Assembly (NCBI RefSeq): GCF_014699005.1
Contig: NZ_JACWZY010000015.1
Coordinates: forward strand, 1-64,000
DNA: 64,000 nucleotides
Reading direction: 5' to 3'
Source: Spirosoma profusum
GTDB lineage: Bacteria; Bacteroidota; Bacteroidia; Cytophagales; Spirosomataceae
A program made the position numbers and the translations under genes. The notes beneath the pieces are model-generated. The model ran no database searches, was not told the origin of the DNA, and saw only the letters and a list, made by a program, of their open reading frames with translations. Positions 50,170 to 60,055 of the stretch are shown piece after piece; position 1 is the stretch's first letter, and each line of letters opens with the position of its first letter.

Positions 50170-51741
50170 ATGCGTAAATCCTCAACTAATAGTAGTGGCT
50201 TAGCCTTCCATTTGCCACTGATTAATGCGATGCCGGGCAAGCATCTGATTCTGTTGCCTGATCCCTCTTTTACAATTGCGGCCGTCTCAGACGACTACTT
50301 GGCTGCTTTGGGTATTCAACGCGATTTTCTGGTAGGAAACGGCCTGTTCAAGGCATACTTCAAGCAAAAGAACAATCAGGGCATTTCTGAACAACTCCTG
50401 CAATCGCTGACACAGGTCGTACAGACAAAACAAATCCATTTCATGACCGATCAGCATCACCAATGGCCTAATATCCAAACTGGCGTATTAGAGTGGCGTT
50501 CCTGGCGGCCAGTCAATAAGCCGGTAATAGACAGTGATGGAGAAATTGTTTTTATTATTCACACGGTTGAAGATGTGACCAATGAGCGGCAACTGGTGGA
50601 AGTAGCAGAGGCTAACCAATATCTGCAAACCATCATCAATTTGTTTAAAGAACCATTGCAGGTATTAAAGCCCATTTTTGAAAACGGCGAAATCATCGAC
50701 TTTCGCTTTCAGCTCACCAACCAGGCTTATGCCTTTTATGCCAACACTACACCTCAGGGGCTGCAAGGCAAAAGGGTGGGCGAGGTTTTCCCTGGCTATT
50801 TCGAAACGGCCAGCTTTACCAAGCCAGTAGAAACCTATAAAACGGGCCAACCGCTTACCTTTGAAATTCACTACGACAAAGACGGGCTCGATTTATACAA
50901 TTTGATGAGTACCTTTAAGCTGGATGAGGAGGTAGTGATCCACTTTACTGATTTTACCAATCTGAGACAGTTGCAGTTTCAGCTTGAGAACAAGATTGAC
51001 GAGTTGAATCGCTCTAACGACAATCTGCAACAGTTCGCCTACATCGCTAGCCATGATTTACAGGAGCCTCTGCGTAAAATTCAGTCGTTTAGTACGCTAC
51101 TGGCTACCGATCTGGAGGGCAAGTTAAGCCCAAGCAACATTGATTATCTCCAGCGCATCAGCAGTGCAAGCACCCGTATGTCCAGACTGATTAAAGATTT
51201 GCTGGATTATTCCCGCCTATCAGCCAATCAGCAATCATTCAGTCCAGTCTCGCTGGCAAGTGTAGTTACAGATGTATTGACCATGCTCGACTGGTCAGTT
51301 AGCCAGGCAAATGCTCAGGTAGACGTCGGGCCCTTACCCATCGTTAACGGGGATGCCGGGCAGCTAGGGCAGCTATTTCAGAATCTTCTCTCAAATGCCC
51401 TCAAGTTTAGTCGCCCCAATCAACCGCCTAAGGTAGAAGTCAGCAGTGAACAAGTGGCTAAAAGTGCCTTACCTGTGGGCTTTAAACCCAAAAGTACATC
51501 AACCATGTTCCACCAGATCAGTATCTGCGATGAGGGCATTGGGTTTGATGAGCAGCATGTAGAGCGAATATTTCAGATCTTTCAGCGCCTGCACGGTAAG
51601 CATCAGTATTCAGGAACGGGCATCGGGCTAGCCATCTGTCAGCAGGTGGTCAACAATCACGGCGGTTATATTACGGCCACCAGTAAGCTTGGCGAAGGGT
51701 CCGTTTTCTGGGTGTATTTACCAGTGACCTCTTCCCAGTAA
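50170..51741 (+). CDS. PAS-type sensor histidine kinase with atypical composition
   Basis: 523 residues from the ATG at 50170; an in-frame TTG lies two codons earlier. Two PAS-like domains (about residues 25-145 and 150-275) precede the H-box YIASHDLQEPLRKIQSF and an ATPase domain with NLLSNALKFS, DEGIGFD and GTGIGLAICQQVV. It is close in design to the kinase at 2.5-4.5 kb but one PAS shorter. I find no ACGTA or TACGT in the whole gene, although the other kinase has 18 such sites. With the tRNA and palindrome just upstream, it may be acquired DNA. No adjacent response regulator. Confidence 0.88.
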   Translation: MRKSSTNSSGLAFHLPLINAMPGKHLILLPDPSFTIAAVSDDYLAALGIQRDFLVGNGLFKAYFKQKNNQGISEQLLQSLTQVVQTKQIHFMTDQHHQWPNIQTGVLEWRSWRPVNKPVIDSDGEIVFIIHTVEDVTNERQLVEVAEANQYLQTIINLFKEPLQVLKPIFENGEIIDFRFQLTNQAYAFYANTTPQGLQGKRVGEVFPGYFETASFTKPVETYKTGQPLTFEIHYDKDGLDLYNLMSTFKLDEEVVIHFTDFTNLRQLQFQLENKIDELNRSNDNLQQFAYIASHDLQEPLRKIQSFSTLLATDLEGKLSPSNIDYLQRISSASTRMSRLIKDLLDYSRLSANQQSFSPVSLASVVTDVLTMLDWSVSQANAQVDVGPLPIVNGDAGQLGQLFQNLLSNALKFSRPNQPPKVEVSSEQVAKSALPVGFKPKSTSTMFHQISICDEGIGFDEQHVERIFQIFQRLHGKHQYSGTGIGLAICQQVVNNHGGYITATSKLGEGSVFWVYLPVTSSQ

Positions 51742-51812
51742 ACTGGGCTACTCAAAAGTAGCGAGTTCAGGCGTCTTATCGCTCTGGGAAATCACTTGGC
51801 GAAAAAGTTACG

Positions 51813-54764
51813 TTATGCCAATGCTTCGAATAAAATTTCAGCGGGGTGTTTGGCAGCTCGATGCGTACCATCTTTAATCTGATGCCGACAGGACGTACCA
51901 GGGGCCGCAATCAATACGTCGTCGGGCTGTTGGCGTACGGTTGGGAACAGCACTAATTCGCCTACCTTCATTGATACGTCATAATGCTCCGCTTCATAGC
52001 CAAATGAACCAGCCATGCCGCAACAGCCTGATGGAATCAGTTGAACGTTATAATTCTTAGGAAGGGATAACGCCTTTTTACCGGGCACCTGCGATGAAAC
52101 AGCTTTCTGTTGGCAATGACTATGCAGTTTAACGAGTCGGGTATCCGTTGTGAACTGATCAGTTCGAATACGCCCAGCCTCCATCTCGCGACTGATAAAT
52201 TCCTCGAACGTTAATGCGTGATCAGCGATACGTCTTGCGTCGGCAACCAGTGACTCATCAACCAAATCCGGGTACTCATCCCGGAACGTCAGAATGGCCG
52301 ATGGCTCCAAACCAACCAGTGGCGTCTCGGCAGTCACTACGTCCTTCAAAAGCTTCACGTTACGTTCGGCCAGCGTTTTGGCATAAGTCAACATACCTTT
52401 TGACAGAGCCGCCCGGCCACTCTCACCATGCTCGGGGATAACGACATCGTATCCTAATCGCTCAAACAACTGAATGGCTTTTTGCCCGACTTCTACGTCG
52501 TTAAAATTCGTAAACTCATCGCAGAACAAAAGCAGTGTACGGGACGTAGCAGAATTTGACTTCTGCTTTCTACTACCAGCCCAACGCTTTAACGTAGTAC
52601 TACCCATTGACGGCATACTACGTTCGGGGTGAAATCCGACAACACGGTTGGCGATACGTCGGAGAGCGGGCGTACCCAATATACCGTTCCAGGCCCAGGG
52701 AACAAAAGAAGCGATACTCGACAGCCGGGCAAAGTTGGCAATGAGCCAGGAACGTATCGGCACGCCATTGGCGTCATAATAATGCTGGAGAAACTCAGCT
52801 TTGAGTTTTGCTACGTCGACGTTCGAAGGGCATTCGCTTTTGCAGGCTTTGCACGACAGACACAAATCGTAAACTTCCTTGATTTCCTGGTGATCAAAGC
52901 GGTTTTCTTTCGGGGAACGTGTCAACATTTCCCGCAGAATATTGGCCCGCGCGCGAGTTGTGTCTTTTTCGTTACGGGTAGCCATGTAGCTGGGGCACAT
53001 AGTTCCGCCCGATGCCTCCGTTTTTCGGCAGTCGCCTGAGCCGTTGCATTGTTCAGCGTGTTGCAGCACGGTCTGGTCTTTGTAGCGGAAATACGTTTGA
53101 AATGTCGGCGTCTGCTGACCAGCCTCATACCGCAGAAACGTATCCATGGGTGGCGTTTCGACAATTTTACCCGGATTGAAAATGCCGTTTGGGTCCCAGG
53201 TATGCTTGATTTGCCGCATCAACTCATAGTTGTGCGCGCCCACCATCTGCGGAATAAACTCACCTCGTAAACGCCCGTCACCATGCTCACCCGACAATGA
53301 ACCGTCGTATTTTTTTACCAACGTAGCAATTTCTTCGGCAATGAGTCGGTATTGTCGATGGCCTTCAGCCGTTTTCAGATTAAGAATTGGTCGCAGATGC
53401 AATTCACCCGAACCGGCGTGAGCGTAGTGAACGGCATGCATGTTGTTCTTTTGCAAAATCTCGTTGAAATCCCGAATAAAGTCGGGCAAATCTACTACGT
53501 CCACTGCCGTATCTTCAATAACGGCCACCGCTTTTTCGTCGCCGGGGAGATTACCCAACAGACCAAGACCGGCTTTACGTAGCGTCCAGATTTTTTTAGA
53601 ATCCTCGCCAAACAGCAACGGATAGTGGTAACCCATACCAGCCTCCTGCATCTCGGCAACCATTGCAGCCGTAAGCGCTTCAATCTCAGCGCGCGTATCG
53701 CGAGAGAGGTCAACGACCAGAATAATCGGGAAATGGTCGGTAGGTGTTTTCTGGACGAAGAAACTGTTTTTCCGTTGCTCCGGATTTGTATCGGCCCGCT
53801 CCAGAATGATATCGTCGATCAGTTCAACGGCGTAAGGCTTGTATTTCAAGGCAACCAACGTAGCACGTAGCGCTTCATCGATGGAGTGACAATGAACACA
53901 CACAAGCCCGCTTTCTTTCGGAGGCAGCGGTACTATATTCAGCTTGATTTCAGTCAGGAAACAAAGTGTACCTTCAGAGCCCGCAATGAATTTGGCCATA
54001 TTAAACGGCTCGCCCTCAGAGGTAAAAGGAGCCATGTCAAGCAACGTATCAAGCGCATAACCCGTGTTACGTCGTTCAATCGTCTTTTTGGGAAAATTCC
54101 GACGTATCTCTTCCTGATTAGCCGGATTCGATAGAATGGCGTTTGTTTTCAGCAGAATCTTATCCGCTAACGTAGCAGAACCATTTCTGCGGCTTGCCTC
54201 GCTTACCTGCTTTGTGAAATCCCAGCCACTTGTTGGCCCAAATTCGACTTCAGAACCGTCTGATAATAAAGCTTTAACCGCAATCGTATGTTCACGTGTA
54301 GCACGGTACACGACTGAGTTAGAACCACACGAATTATTTCCGACCATTCCACCGATCATGGCCCGATTGGCTGTCGACGTTTCGGGACCAAAATAAAGGC
54401 CGTACGGTTTCAAAAATTGATTTAGTTCATCACGCACAACGCCGGGCTGCACACGTACCCAGCGCTCTTCGGGGTTGACTTCCAGTATCTTCGTAAAGTG
54501 CCTGGAAACGTCGACCACGATACCACTACCAACGACCTGACCGGCTAACGACGTACCGGCTGTTCGCGGAATAAGTGATGTTTTGTGCTCCTGAGCAAAG
54601 GCAATTAATGTCTTTAAATCATCCAGAGTTTTAGGGATAACTACGGCTGTAGGCACTTCCCGATAAGCTGAAGCATCCGTAGCGTAGAGCGTCCGGTACG
54701 TATTGTCGTCAAATAAGTCACCAGCCAATTGGCTAGCCAATTTTTTTAATGATTCCGCTCTCAT
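51813..54764 (-). CDS. FAD/Fe-S D-2-hydroxyacid dehydrogenase (YdiJ/D-LDH type)
   Basis: 983 residues from the ATG at 54764; an upstream ATG adds 16 residues that look non-native. Domains: FAD_binding_4 (about 25-240; RTAGTSLAGQVVGSG, MIGGMVGNNSCGSNS), FAD-oxidase C-terminal domain (about 260-540; HYAHAGSGELHLRP, SGEHGDGRLRGEF), a ferredoxin-like domain with CLSCKACKSECPS near 640, and a C-terminal cysteine-rich domain (SGCCGMAGSFGYE). The composition and length match E. coli YdiJ-like enzymes that oxidise D-lactate or D-2-hydroxyglutarate to feed the quinone pool. Appears monocistronic; a reverse-strand TATTTTTG (54819-54812) is a likely -7 box. Confidence 0.9.
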   Translation of the reverse strand: MRAESLKKLASQLAGDLFDDNTYRTLYATDASAYREVPTAVVIPKTLDDLKTLIAFAQEHKTSLIPRTAGTSLAGQVVGSGIVVDVSRHFTKILEVNPEERWVRVQPGVVRDELNQFLKPYGLYFGPETSTANRAMIGGMVGNNSCGSNSVVYRATREHTIAVKALLSDGSEVEFGPTSGWDFTKQVSEASRRNGSATLADKILLKTNAILSNPANQEEIRRNFPKKTIERRNTGYALDTLLDMAPFTSEGEPFNMAKFIAGSEGTLCFLTEIKLNIVPLPPKESGLVCVHCHSIDEALRATLVALKYKPYAVELIDDIILERADTNPEQRKNSFFVQKTPTDHFPIILVVDLSRDTRAEIEALTAAMVAEMQEAGMGYHYPLLFGEDSKKIWTLRKAGLGLLGNLPGDEKAVAVIEDTAVDVVDLPDFIRDFNEILQKNNMHAVHYAHAGSGELHLRPILNLKTAEGHRQYRLIAEEIATLVKKYDGSLSGEHGDGRLRGEFIPQMVGAHNYELMRQIKHTWDPNGIFNPGKIVETPPMDTFLRYEAGQQTPTFQTYFRYKDQTVLQHAEQCNGSGDCRKTEASGGTMCPSYMATRNEKDTTRARANILREMLTRSPKENRFDHQEIKEVYDLCLSCKACKSECPSNVDVAKLKAEFLQHYYDANGVPIRSWLIANFARLSSIASFVPWAWNGILGTPALRRIANRVVGFHPERSMPSMGSTTLKRWAGSRKQKSNSATSRTLLLFCDEFTNFNDVEVGQKAIQLFERLGYDVVIPEHGESGRAALSKGMLTYAKTLAERNVKLLKDVVTAETPLVGLEPSAILTFRDEYPDLVDESLVADARRIADHALTFEEFISREMEAGRIRTDQFTTDTRLVKLHSHCQQKAVSSQVPGKKALSLPKNYNVQLIPSGCCGMAGSFGYEAEHYDVSMKVGELVLFPTVRQQPDDVLIAAPGTSCRHQIKDGTHRAAKHPAEILFEALA

Positions 54765-55218
54765 AGATATTGCAAAAACACTCGGCAGAGCCAGGAAATA
54801 AATATATGGCACAAAAATAGGTGTATTTGACTACAATATTTTAGGTAAAGTCGTTGGAAATGGCATGAATTCTCATCCAAAAATCTATAAATGTGACACG
54901 ATTAACTCTATTTTAAAACATTAATTATCAATACTTTAAGATTTATATGATTCTACAACAAATTTAAATAATTCAATATATTATCGGTAATTAACAAATA
55001 TTATGACTCGATATTGACAGACACTTATCAGATTTTAACCTAAGGTTTCTTGTATTTTGGCAATAACATGATGTAATTTGCTAACTAGTTCGAGTTTACA
55101 TGCTATAAATTCTCAGCAGGATACTACGATTAAGTCACAATCAGTGACTTATAGGTTAAAATTTCACCTATTTATATGAGAAGTATAGCCTACTCAACTC
55201 GACTATCGAACCTAATAT
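54765..55218. other. AT-rich divergent region upstream of susC
   Basis: About 450 bp, among the most AT-rich DNA here. It contains the -7 box of the leftward dehydrogenase (54812-54819) and presumably the susC promoter; TAATTTG at 55074-55080 is a near match only. No ORF is credible. Confidence 0.45.
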
Positions 55219-58200
55219 ATGTTTAACTTTTATTGGAAACCTATGATGGACAAATCCTACAAATTCAACCACACTAGTGGTTACGTAGGTCAGGTTGAGT
55301 TATCTCAACCCCAGCAGTCTGGTTGGAAGGGGCTTTCTTACTTCCTATCTATGCTGGTGATGGCAATGTTGCTGAGCAACTCAGCAGCCTGGGCGCAGGG
55401 ACGTACCGTAACGGGTCGAGTAACTGACCCCACCGGGTCAGGGCTACCTGGGGTGAGCGTGCAGATTAAAGGGACGCAACGTGGTACAAATTCTGACGCT
55501 GAAGGCAAGTACTCCATCGCCAATGTACCTGATAATGCAACGTTGGTGTTTAGTTTTATTGGTTTTACGTCGCAGGAAATTCCGGTTGGTAACCAATCGG
55601 CTGTCGATGTGAAACTGTCTGACGACACAAAAGCACTGGAAGAAGTCGTGGTGGTAGGTTATGGTACTGCCAAACGGAAAGATCTGACGGGGTCAGTGGT
55701 ACAGGTTACCGCGAAAGATTTTAATGCTGGGGTTAACCCCAACCCGCTTCAGGCTATTCAGGGTAAAGTAGCTGGTCTGGTTATCACCGCTCCTTCGGGC
55801 GATCCTAACCAACAGCCAACGGTTCGTTTGCGTGGTTATACCTCGCTGGCTGGTGGTAGCGATCCACTTTATGTAGTGGATGGGATGATTGGTGTTCCCA
55901 TCAACACCATTTCACCCTCCGACATTGAGTCGATGGACGTATTGAAAGATGCCTCTGCTGCTGCTATATATGGTTCACGGGCTGCTAACGGCGTTATCCT
56001 GATTACTACCAAACGCGGTAAGTCGGGCAAAACGACTGTATCATTTAATAATTACATTGGTGTATCGACCATATCCAGTCAATATGAAATGCTGGACGCA
56101 CAAGGTTATCGGGATGCCGTTACTCAAATTAAAGGAGCTTCGGCATTAAGTGATTTACAGCGTTTCCCCGCTGGAAATTACAATACCGACTGGACGAAGG
56201 AAGTTACACAGAACGGAACCGTCAATAATCATGATCTTTCTATTGCAGGTGGTTCACCAACGTTCAGCTATCGTGGTTCACTCAACTATATTGATCAGAA
56301 AGGTATCATCAAAAATACTGGTCTGGATCGTATAACAGGTCGTATTAACCTCGATCAGAAGGCATTCGACAACCGACTGAACATTCAGTATAATCTGTCA
56401 TACTCCGAAACAAACAAAAAGTATGACAGTGGCATCATCGGCCGCGCCGTTACGTTCCTGCCAACATTGCCTGTCCGCAATGCTGACGGGTCGTATTATG
56501 AGGTTGGTGGTAGTTTTGACCTCTTCAACCCGGTTGCTATGCTGGAGAACGTTATCAACAACGGTGTACAGCGGTATTTGCAGGGTGGTATGAACCTGCG
56601 CTACGAGGTGCTGGACGGACTGACACTGGGTGTTAATGGTCAGATACAGCGGGATAACACCGTCAATAACTTCTACACCAATCCAGCTATCAAAGCCTTT
56701 GCCGCTAATAATGGTCGTGCTAGCCGGAGTTTTGAGGAGAAGAATACGAAATTGCTGGAATTGACGGCTAACTATACCAAAGGATTTGGAAGCCAGAACA
56801 GCAACTACTCGGTATTAGCGGGTTATTCATATCAGAACTTTGATAATGACGGCTTTCGTGCAGCCAACAGTGGTTTTGTGACGCCTGATATCAATTATAG
56901 CAACCTGGGTCTAGGCTCAGGTACGCTGGTTAGCCCTGCTAACAACTATGCTAACTCATACCGCAATAACTCGAAGTTGATTTCCTTCTTTGGTCGTGCT
57001 ACGTTGAATCTGAATGACAAGTACAACGTGACGGCTACAGTTCGCCGGGATGGTAGTTCTAAATTTGGTTCTAATAACAAATGGGGTGTGTTCCCATCGG
57101 TGGGTGCAGGCTGGACCATTACCAACGAGTCCTTTTTTCCGAAGAGCAACACCCTCAACTTCCTGAAACTTCGTGTTGGTTACGGACAAACAGGTAACTC
57201 GGAAGGTATTGCTGCCTACAACTCCATTCAGTTGTATGGCCAGAAAGGTACCTACTACGATGGTACGCTGGGTGACTTCCTGCCAGGCTATGGCATTACG
57301 CAGAACGCGAATCCAAACCTGAAGTGGGAAGTACTGACTACATCGAATGTTGGTTTGGACTTCCAATTGATCGGTGGTCGCTTCTCTGGTACGCTTGAGT
57401 ACTATAATAAGTTGACCAAAGACATGCTCTATCCGTACTCTGTACCTTCGGATGGTATTACGTACTTTACCAACTCGATTCTGGCCAACGTTGGGTCGAT
57501 GCGTAATAGCGGGTTTGAACTATCCTTTGGTGGCGATGTAATCCAGACCGGTAGTTTCTCCTGGAATTCACGGGTTGTAGGTGCCTATAACAAAAACACG
57601 ATTGTTACCCTGTCAAATGATCAGTTTAGCAATGGACAGGTTCGCTTCAACGCCTTTAATGGTCGTGGTCTGTCCGACGTGTTTGCGTCTTATCTGGTAC
57701 CTGGCCAGCCATTGGGAGAATTTAATAATGTGCCTACGTTTACGGGTAGCTACTCATCAGACGGTCAGCCATTATTGAAAGCTGGATCTGGAGATACGCC
57801 GGTAACGGAGGTAGGGAAGGCAGATGCGGCTGCGGGGGTCGCTTCAGGAAACTATGTCAAACAGGGTAATCCACAACCGTTCCTGAATGCCTCGTTTATC
57901 AACACATTCCGTTATAAAGGATTCGATGTATATTTCCAGTTACGCGGAACGTTTGGTAACACCATCCTGAATGCCATACGGTCGAACCTGTTAATTCCAG
58001 GGTCAATCCTGGAAACTAATATGCTGAAAGGTGTAACGGACTACCCTAAAAACTATGGCGTGAACGTACTGACGTCAAACTGGCTTGAAAGTGGTTCATT
58101 TGTGCGGTTCGATAACTGGCAGATTGGCTACAACATCCCACTGCCAGCCAGCAAGTACATCACGAACGCCCGAATTTATGCTGGTGGTAATAATCTGTTT

Positions 58201-58380
58201 ATCATTACTAAATACAAAGGCATAGATCCTGAACTACAGGTAAAAGCTGATTTACAAACGAACGATGTTGGTGCAATTCAGCAAGCGCCTAATGCCGTTG
58301 GTTTGGATGGGGGTGGCTATGGAAACGTTGTTTACCCCAAAACACGCACGTTCCAGTTGGGTCTTAATCTGACCTTCTAA
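55219..58380 (+). CDS. SusC/RagA family TonB-linked outer membrane protein
   Basis: 1053 residues. The N-terminus has an unusual 35-residue polar lead before the hydrophobic signal core (FLSMLVMAMLLSNSAAWAQG), so translation could begin at one of the nearby internal ATGs (55243 or 55246). A carboxypeptidase-regulatory-like domain (VTGRVTDPTGSGLPGVSVQI) is followed by the SusC marker EEVVVVGYGTAKRKDLTGSV and the plug signature LYVVDGMIG, then VLKDASAAAIYGSRAANGVI. The barrel ends in FQLGLNLTF. It should pair with the SusD gene downstream to import an oligosaccharide or other nutrient. ACGTA/TACGT density is near chance (about nine sites). Confidence 0.95.
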   Translation: MFNFYWKPMMDKSYKFNHTSGYVGQVELSQPQQSGWKGLSYFLSMLVMAMLLSNSAAWAQGRTVTGRVTDPTGSGLPGVSVQIKGTQRGTNSDAEGKYSIANVPDNATLVFSFIGFTSQEIPVGNQSAVDVKLSDDTKALEEVVVVGYGTAKRKDLTGSVVQVTAKDFNAGVNPNPLQAIQGKVAGLVITAPSGDPNQQPTVRLRGYTSLAGGSDPLYVVDGMIGVPINTISPSDIESMDVLKDASAAAIYGSRAANGVILITTKRGKSGKTTVSFNNYIGVSTISSQYEMLDAQGYRDAVTQIKGASALSDLQRFPAGNYNTDWTKEVTQNGTVNNHDLSIAGGSPTFSYRGSLNYIDQKGIIKNTGLDRITGRINLDQKAFDNRLNIQYNLSYSETNKKYDSGIIGRAVTFLPTLPVRNADGSYYEVGGSFDLFNPVAMLENVINNGVQRYLQGGMNLRYEVLDGLTLGVNGQIQRDNTVNNFYTNPAIKAFAANNGRASRSFEEKNTKLLELTANYTKGFGSQNSNYSVLAGYSYQNFDNDGFRAANSGFVTPDINYSNLGLGSGTLVSPANNYANSYRNNSKLISFFGRATLNLNDKYNVTATVRRDGSSKFGSNNKWGVFPSVGAGWTITNESFFPKSNTLNFLKLRVGYGQTGNSEGIAAYNSIQLYGQKGTYYDGTLGDFLPGYGITQNANPNLKWEVLTTSNVGLDFQLIGGRFSGTLEYYNKLTKDMLYPYSVPSDGITYFTNSILANVGSMRNSGFELSFGGDVIQTGSFSWNSRVVGAYNKNTIVTLSNDQFSNGQVRFNAFNGRGLSDVFASYLVPGQPLGEFNNVPTFTGSYSSDGQPLLKAGSGDTPVTEVGKADAAAGVASGNYVKQGNPQPFLNASFINTFRYKGFDVYFQLRGTFGNTILNAIRSNLLIPGSILETNMLKGVTDYPKNYGVNVLTSNWLESGSFVRFDNWQIGYNIPLPASKYITNARIYAGGNNLFIITKYKGIDPELQVKADLQTNDVGAIQQAPNAVGLDGGGYGNVVYPKTRTFQLGLNLTF

Positions 58381-58393
58381 ACTGGTTGTAGTT

Positions 58394-58432
58394 CACAAGT
58401 CGGATATAGTATAAAAAAATATCCGGCTCGTG
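58394..58432 (+). terminator. Attenuator-like hairpin between susC and susD
   Basis: CACAAGTCGGATAT (58394-58407) and ATATCCGGCTCGTG (58419-58432) pair at 12 of 14 positions, followed by AAAACTTTTTT. It may reduce readthrough into susD or stabilise the upstream message. Confidence 0.55.
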
Positions 58433-58510
58433 AAAACTTTTTTAGTTAACACAGCGTACATAGTTCATTCACAAATAAGCGCTGTAACTAGTTAATTATC
58501 AAAAACTTAT

Positions 58511-59992
58511 ATGAAACAAATAAATATAAAATTGCTTCTGGGCTGCTCGGCGCTGGTGCTGGCAAGCCAAGCCTGCACCGATCTGTCTGAGACAACCTAT
58601 GATGTCATTCCAACCAGTGGTACGTTTGGCAGCACGGCTGGACAGCAGGCGGCTTTGATTGGGCCACTCTATAATGGTCTGGGTGACTATTATGGAAATA
58701 TGTCCAACCTAAACACGACCACAGACGAGCAGATTGTGCCGACGCGGGGTGGTGACTGGAAAGATAGCGATAACTGGAAACGGTTATATCAGCATACCTG
58801 GGACCCTGTTACGGATAATGGTCAGTTCAATGGCCCCTGGACCTGGTGTTACAACAATATTACCAGTATTAACCAACAGCTAGGATCGATCACGGATGTA
58901 AACACTAAAGCTGAATTAAGGGCTTTACGAGCTTTCTTCCATTATCAGGCTATGGATTTGTTTGGTAATGTCATCATTTCTGACGCAGTGACTGCGGCAA
59001 CCCCAAAGCAAAACACTCGTGCTGAGGTATTCGCTTTTGTTGAAAAAGAACTTTTGGCGGTGTATCCAAGCCTTAGTGATGTATCAGGTGGTGCTTATTA
59101 TGGCCGTATGAACAAGTGGGCAGCTGATATGATCCTGGCTAAAATGTATTTGAACGCACAGGTTTATACTGGTACCCCCCGCTGGGCTGACTGTATCACT
59201 CGTTGTGATAATATTATTAAGTCAGGAAAATTCGTGCTTGCTGGAGATTATTTCGCCAACTTCGTTACGCAGAACCAGGGTTCCAAGGAAATTATTCTGG
59301 CAACGCCCTTCGATAAATCGAAACGGGAAGGTATGAACGTACAGATGAAAACGCTGCATTACCTGAACCAGTTAACCTATAACTTGGGAACGGCTCCCTG
59401 GAATGGCTGGGCAACGGTAACTGAGTTCTACAATTCCTTTGATGATAAAGACGCTCGAAAAAAACAGTGGATTGTAGGGCAACAGTATGATGCGGCAGGT
59501 AAACCGCTGATGGACGATGCACTGCCTATGGTATTCAGACCGGAAGTTGAATCATTCGTGTTTGATGCGGGGGCTAATGGCCGTTTGGCGGGCGCCCGTA
59601 GCCAGAAGTATCAAATCCAGGCAAACAATACGTTTACGAGTCAGGATAACGATTTTGTAATCTACCGGTTAGCGGATGTATTGATGATGTCAGGTGAAGC
59701 TAATTTCCGGTTAGGCAACGTAGCAGCAGCTGTGAGTCTTTTCAACAGTGTTCGTGCACGGACAGGTATGCCAGATTACACGTCTGCTACGCTAAATTTA
59801 AATGAAATTCTGGCTGAACGTGGTCGTGAATTGGCATGGGAACAACATCGTCGACAGGACTTGATCCGCTTCGGACAATATACTAAGGCATGGCGCTTAA
59901 AGCCTGCTTCCCAGGATTTCCGTCAATTGTTCCCAATTCCAAAAGACCAGTTATCGCTAAATCCCAATTTGAAACAAAATCCAGGTTATTAA
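58511..59992 (+). CDS. SusD/RagB family nutrient-binding lipoprotein
   Basis: 493 residues. Lipoprotein signal ends at ASQAC (Cys near residue 22). SusD features: a TPR-like helical body (LRALRAFFHYQAMDLFGNV, LADVLMMSGEANFRLGN), the RARTGM turn, NEILAERGRELAWEQHRRQDLIRFG and the C-terminal FPIPKDQLSLNPNLKQNPGY, quoted as family landmarks. It caps the SusC transporter at the cell surface and captures substrate. No hydrolase gene follows, so the pair is orphan and its substrate is not indicated. Confidence 0.95.
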   Translation: MKQINIKLLLGCSALVLASQACTDLSETTYDVIPTSGTFGSTAGQQAALIGPLYNGLGDYYGNMSNLNTTTDEQIVPTRGGDWKDSDNWKRLYQHTWDPVTDNGQFNGPWTWCYNNITSINQQLGSITDVNTKAELRALRAFFHYQAMDLFGNVIISDAVTAATPKQNTRAEVFAFVEKELLAVYPSLSDVSGGAYYGRMNKWAADMILAKMYLNAQVYTGTPRWADCITRCDNIIKSGKFVLAGDYFANFVTQNQGSKEIILATPFDKSKREGMNVQMKTLHYLNQLTYNLGTAPWNGWATVTEFYNSFDDKDARKKQWIVGQQYDAAGKPLMDDALPMVFRPEVESFVFDAGANGRLAGARSQKYQIQANNTFTSQDNDFVIYRLADVLMMSGEANFRLGNVAAAVSLFNSVRARTGMPDYTSATLNLNEILAERGRELAWEQHRRQDLIRFGQYTKAWRLKPASQDFRQLFPIPKDQLSLNPNLKQNPGY

Positions 59993-60013
59993 TTGGATTT
60001 ATTTAAACGTGGT

Positions 60014-60053
60014 AAAGCGGTCCCGAGATATCTTGGGACCGCTTTCGTTTTTG
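60014..60053 (+). terminator. Rho-independent terminator after susD
   Basis: AAAGCGGTCCC (60014-60024) and GGGACCGCTTT (60035-60045) pair perfectly, followed by CGTTTTT. Confidence 0.9.
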
Positions 60054-60055
60054 GA

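Noticed and set aside
49500..51812. A complete integrated element (prophage or ICE) at tRNA-Gly
   Set aside because: No integrase, no transfer genes and no duplicate of the tRNA 3' end are visible.
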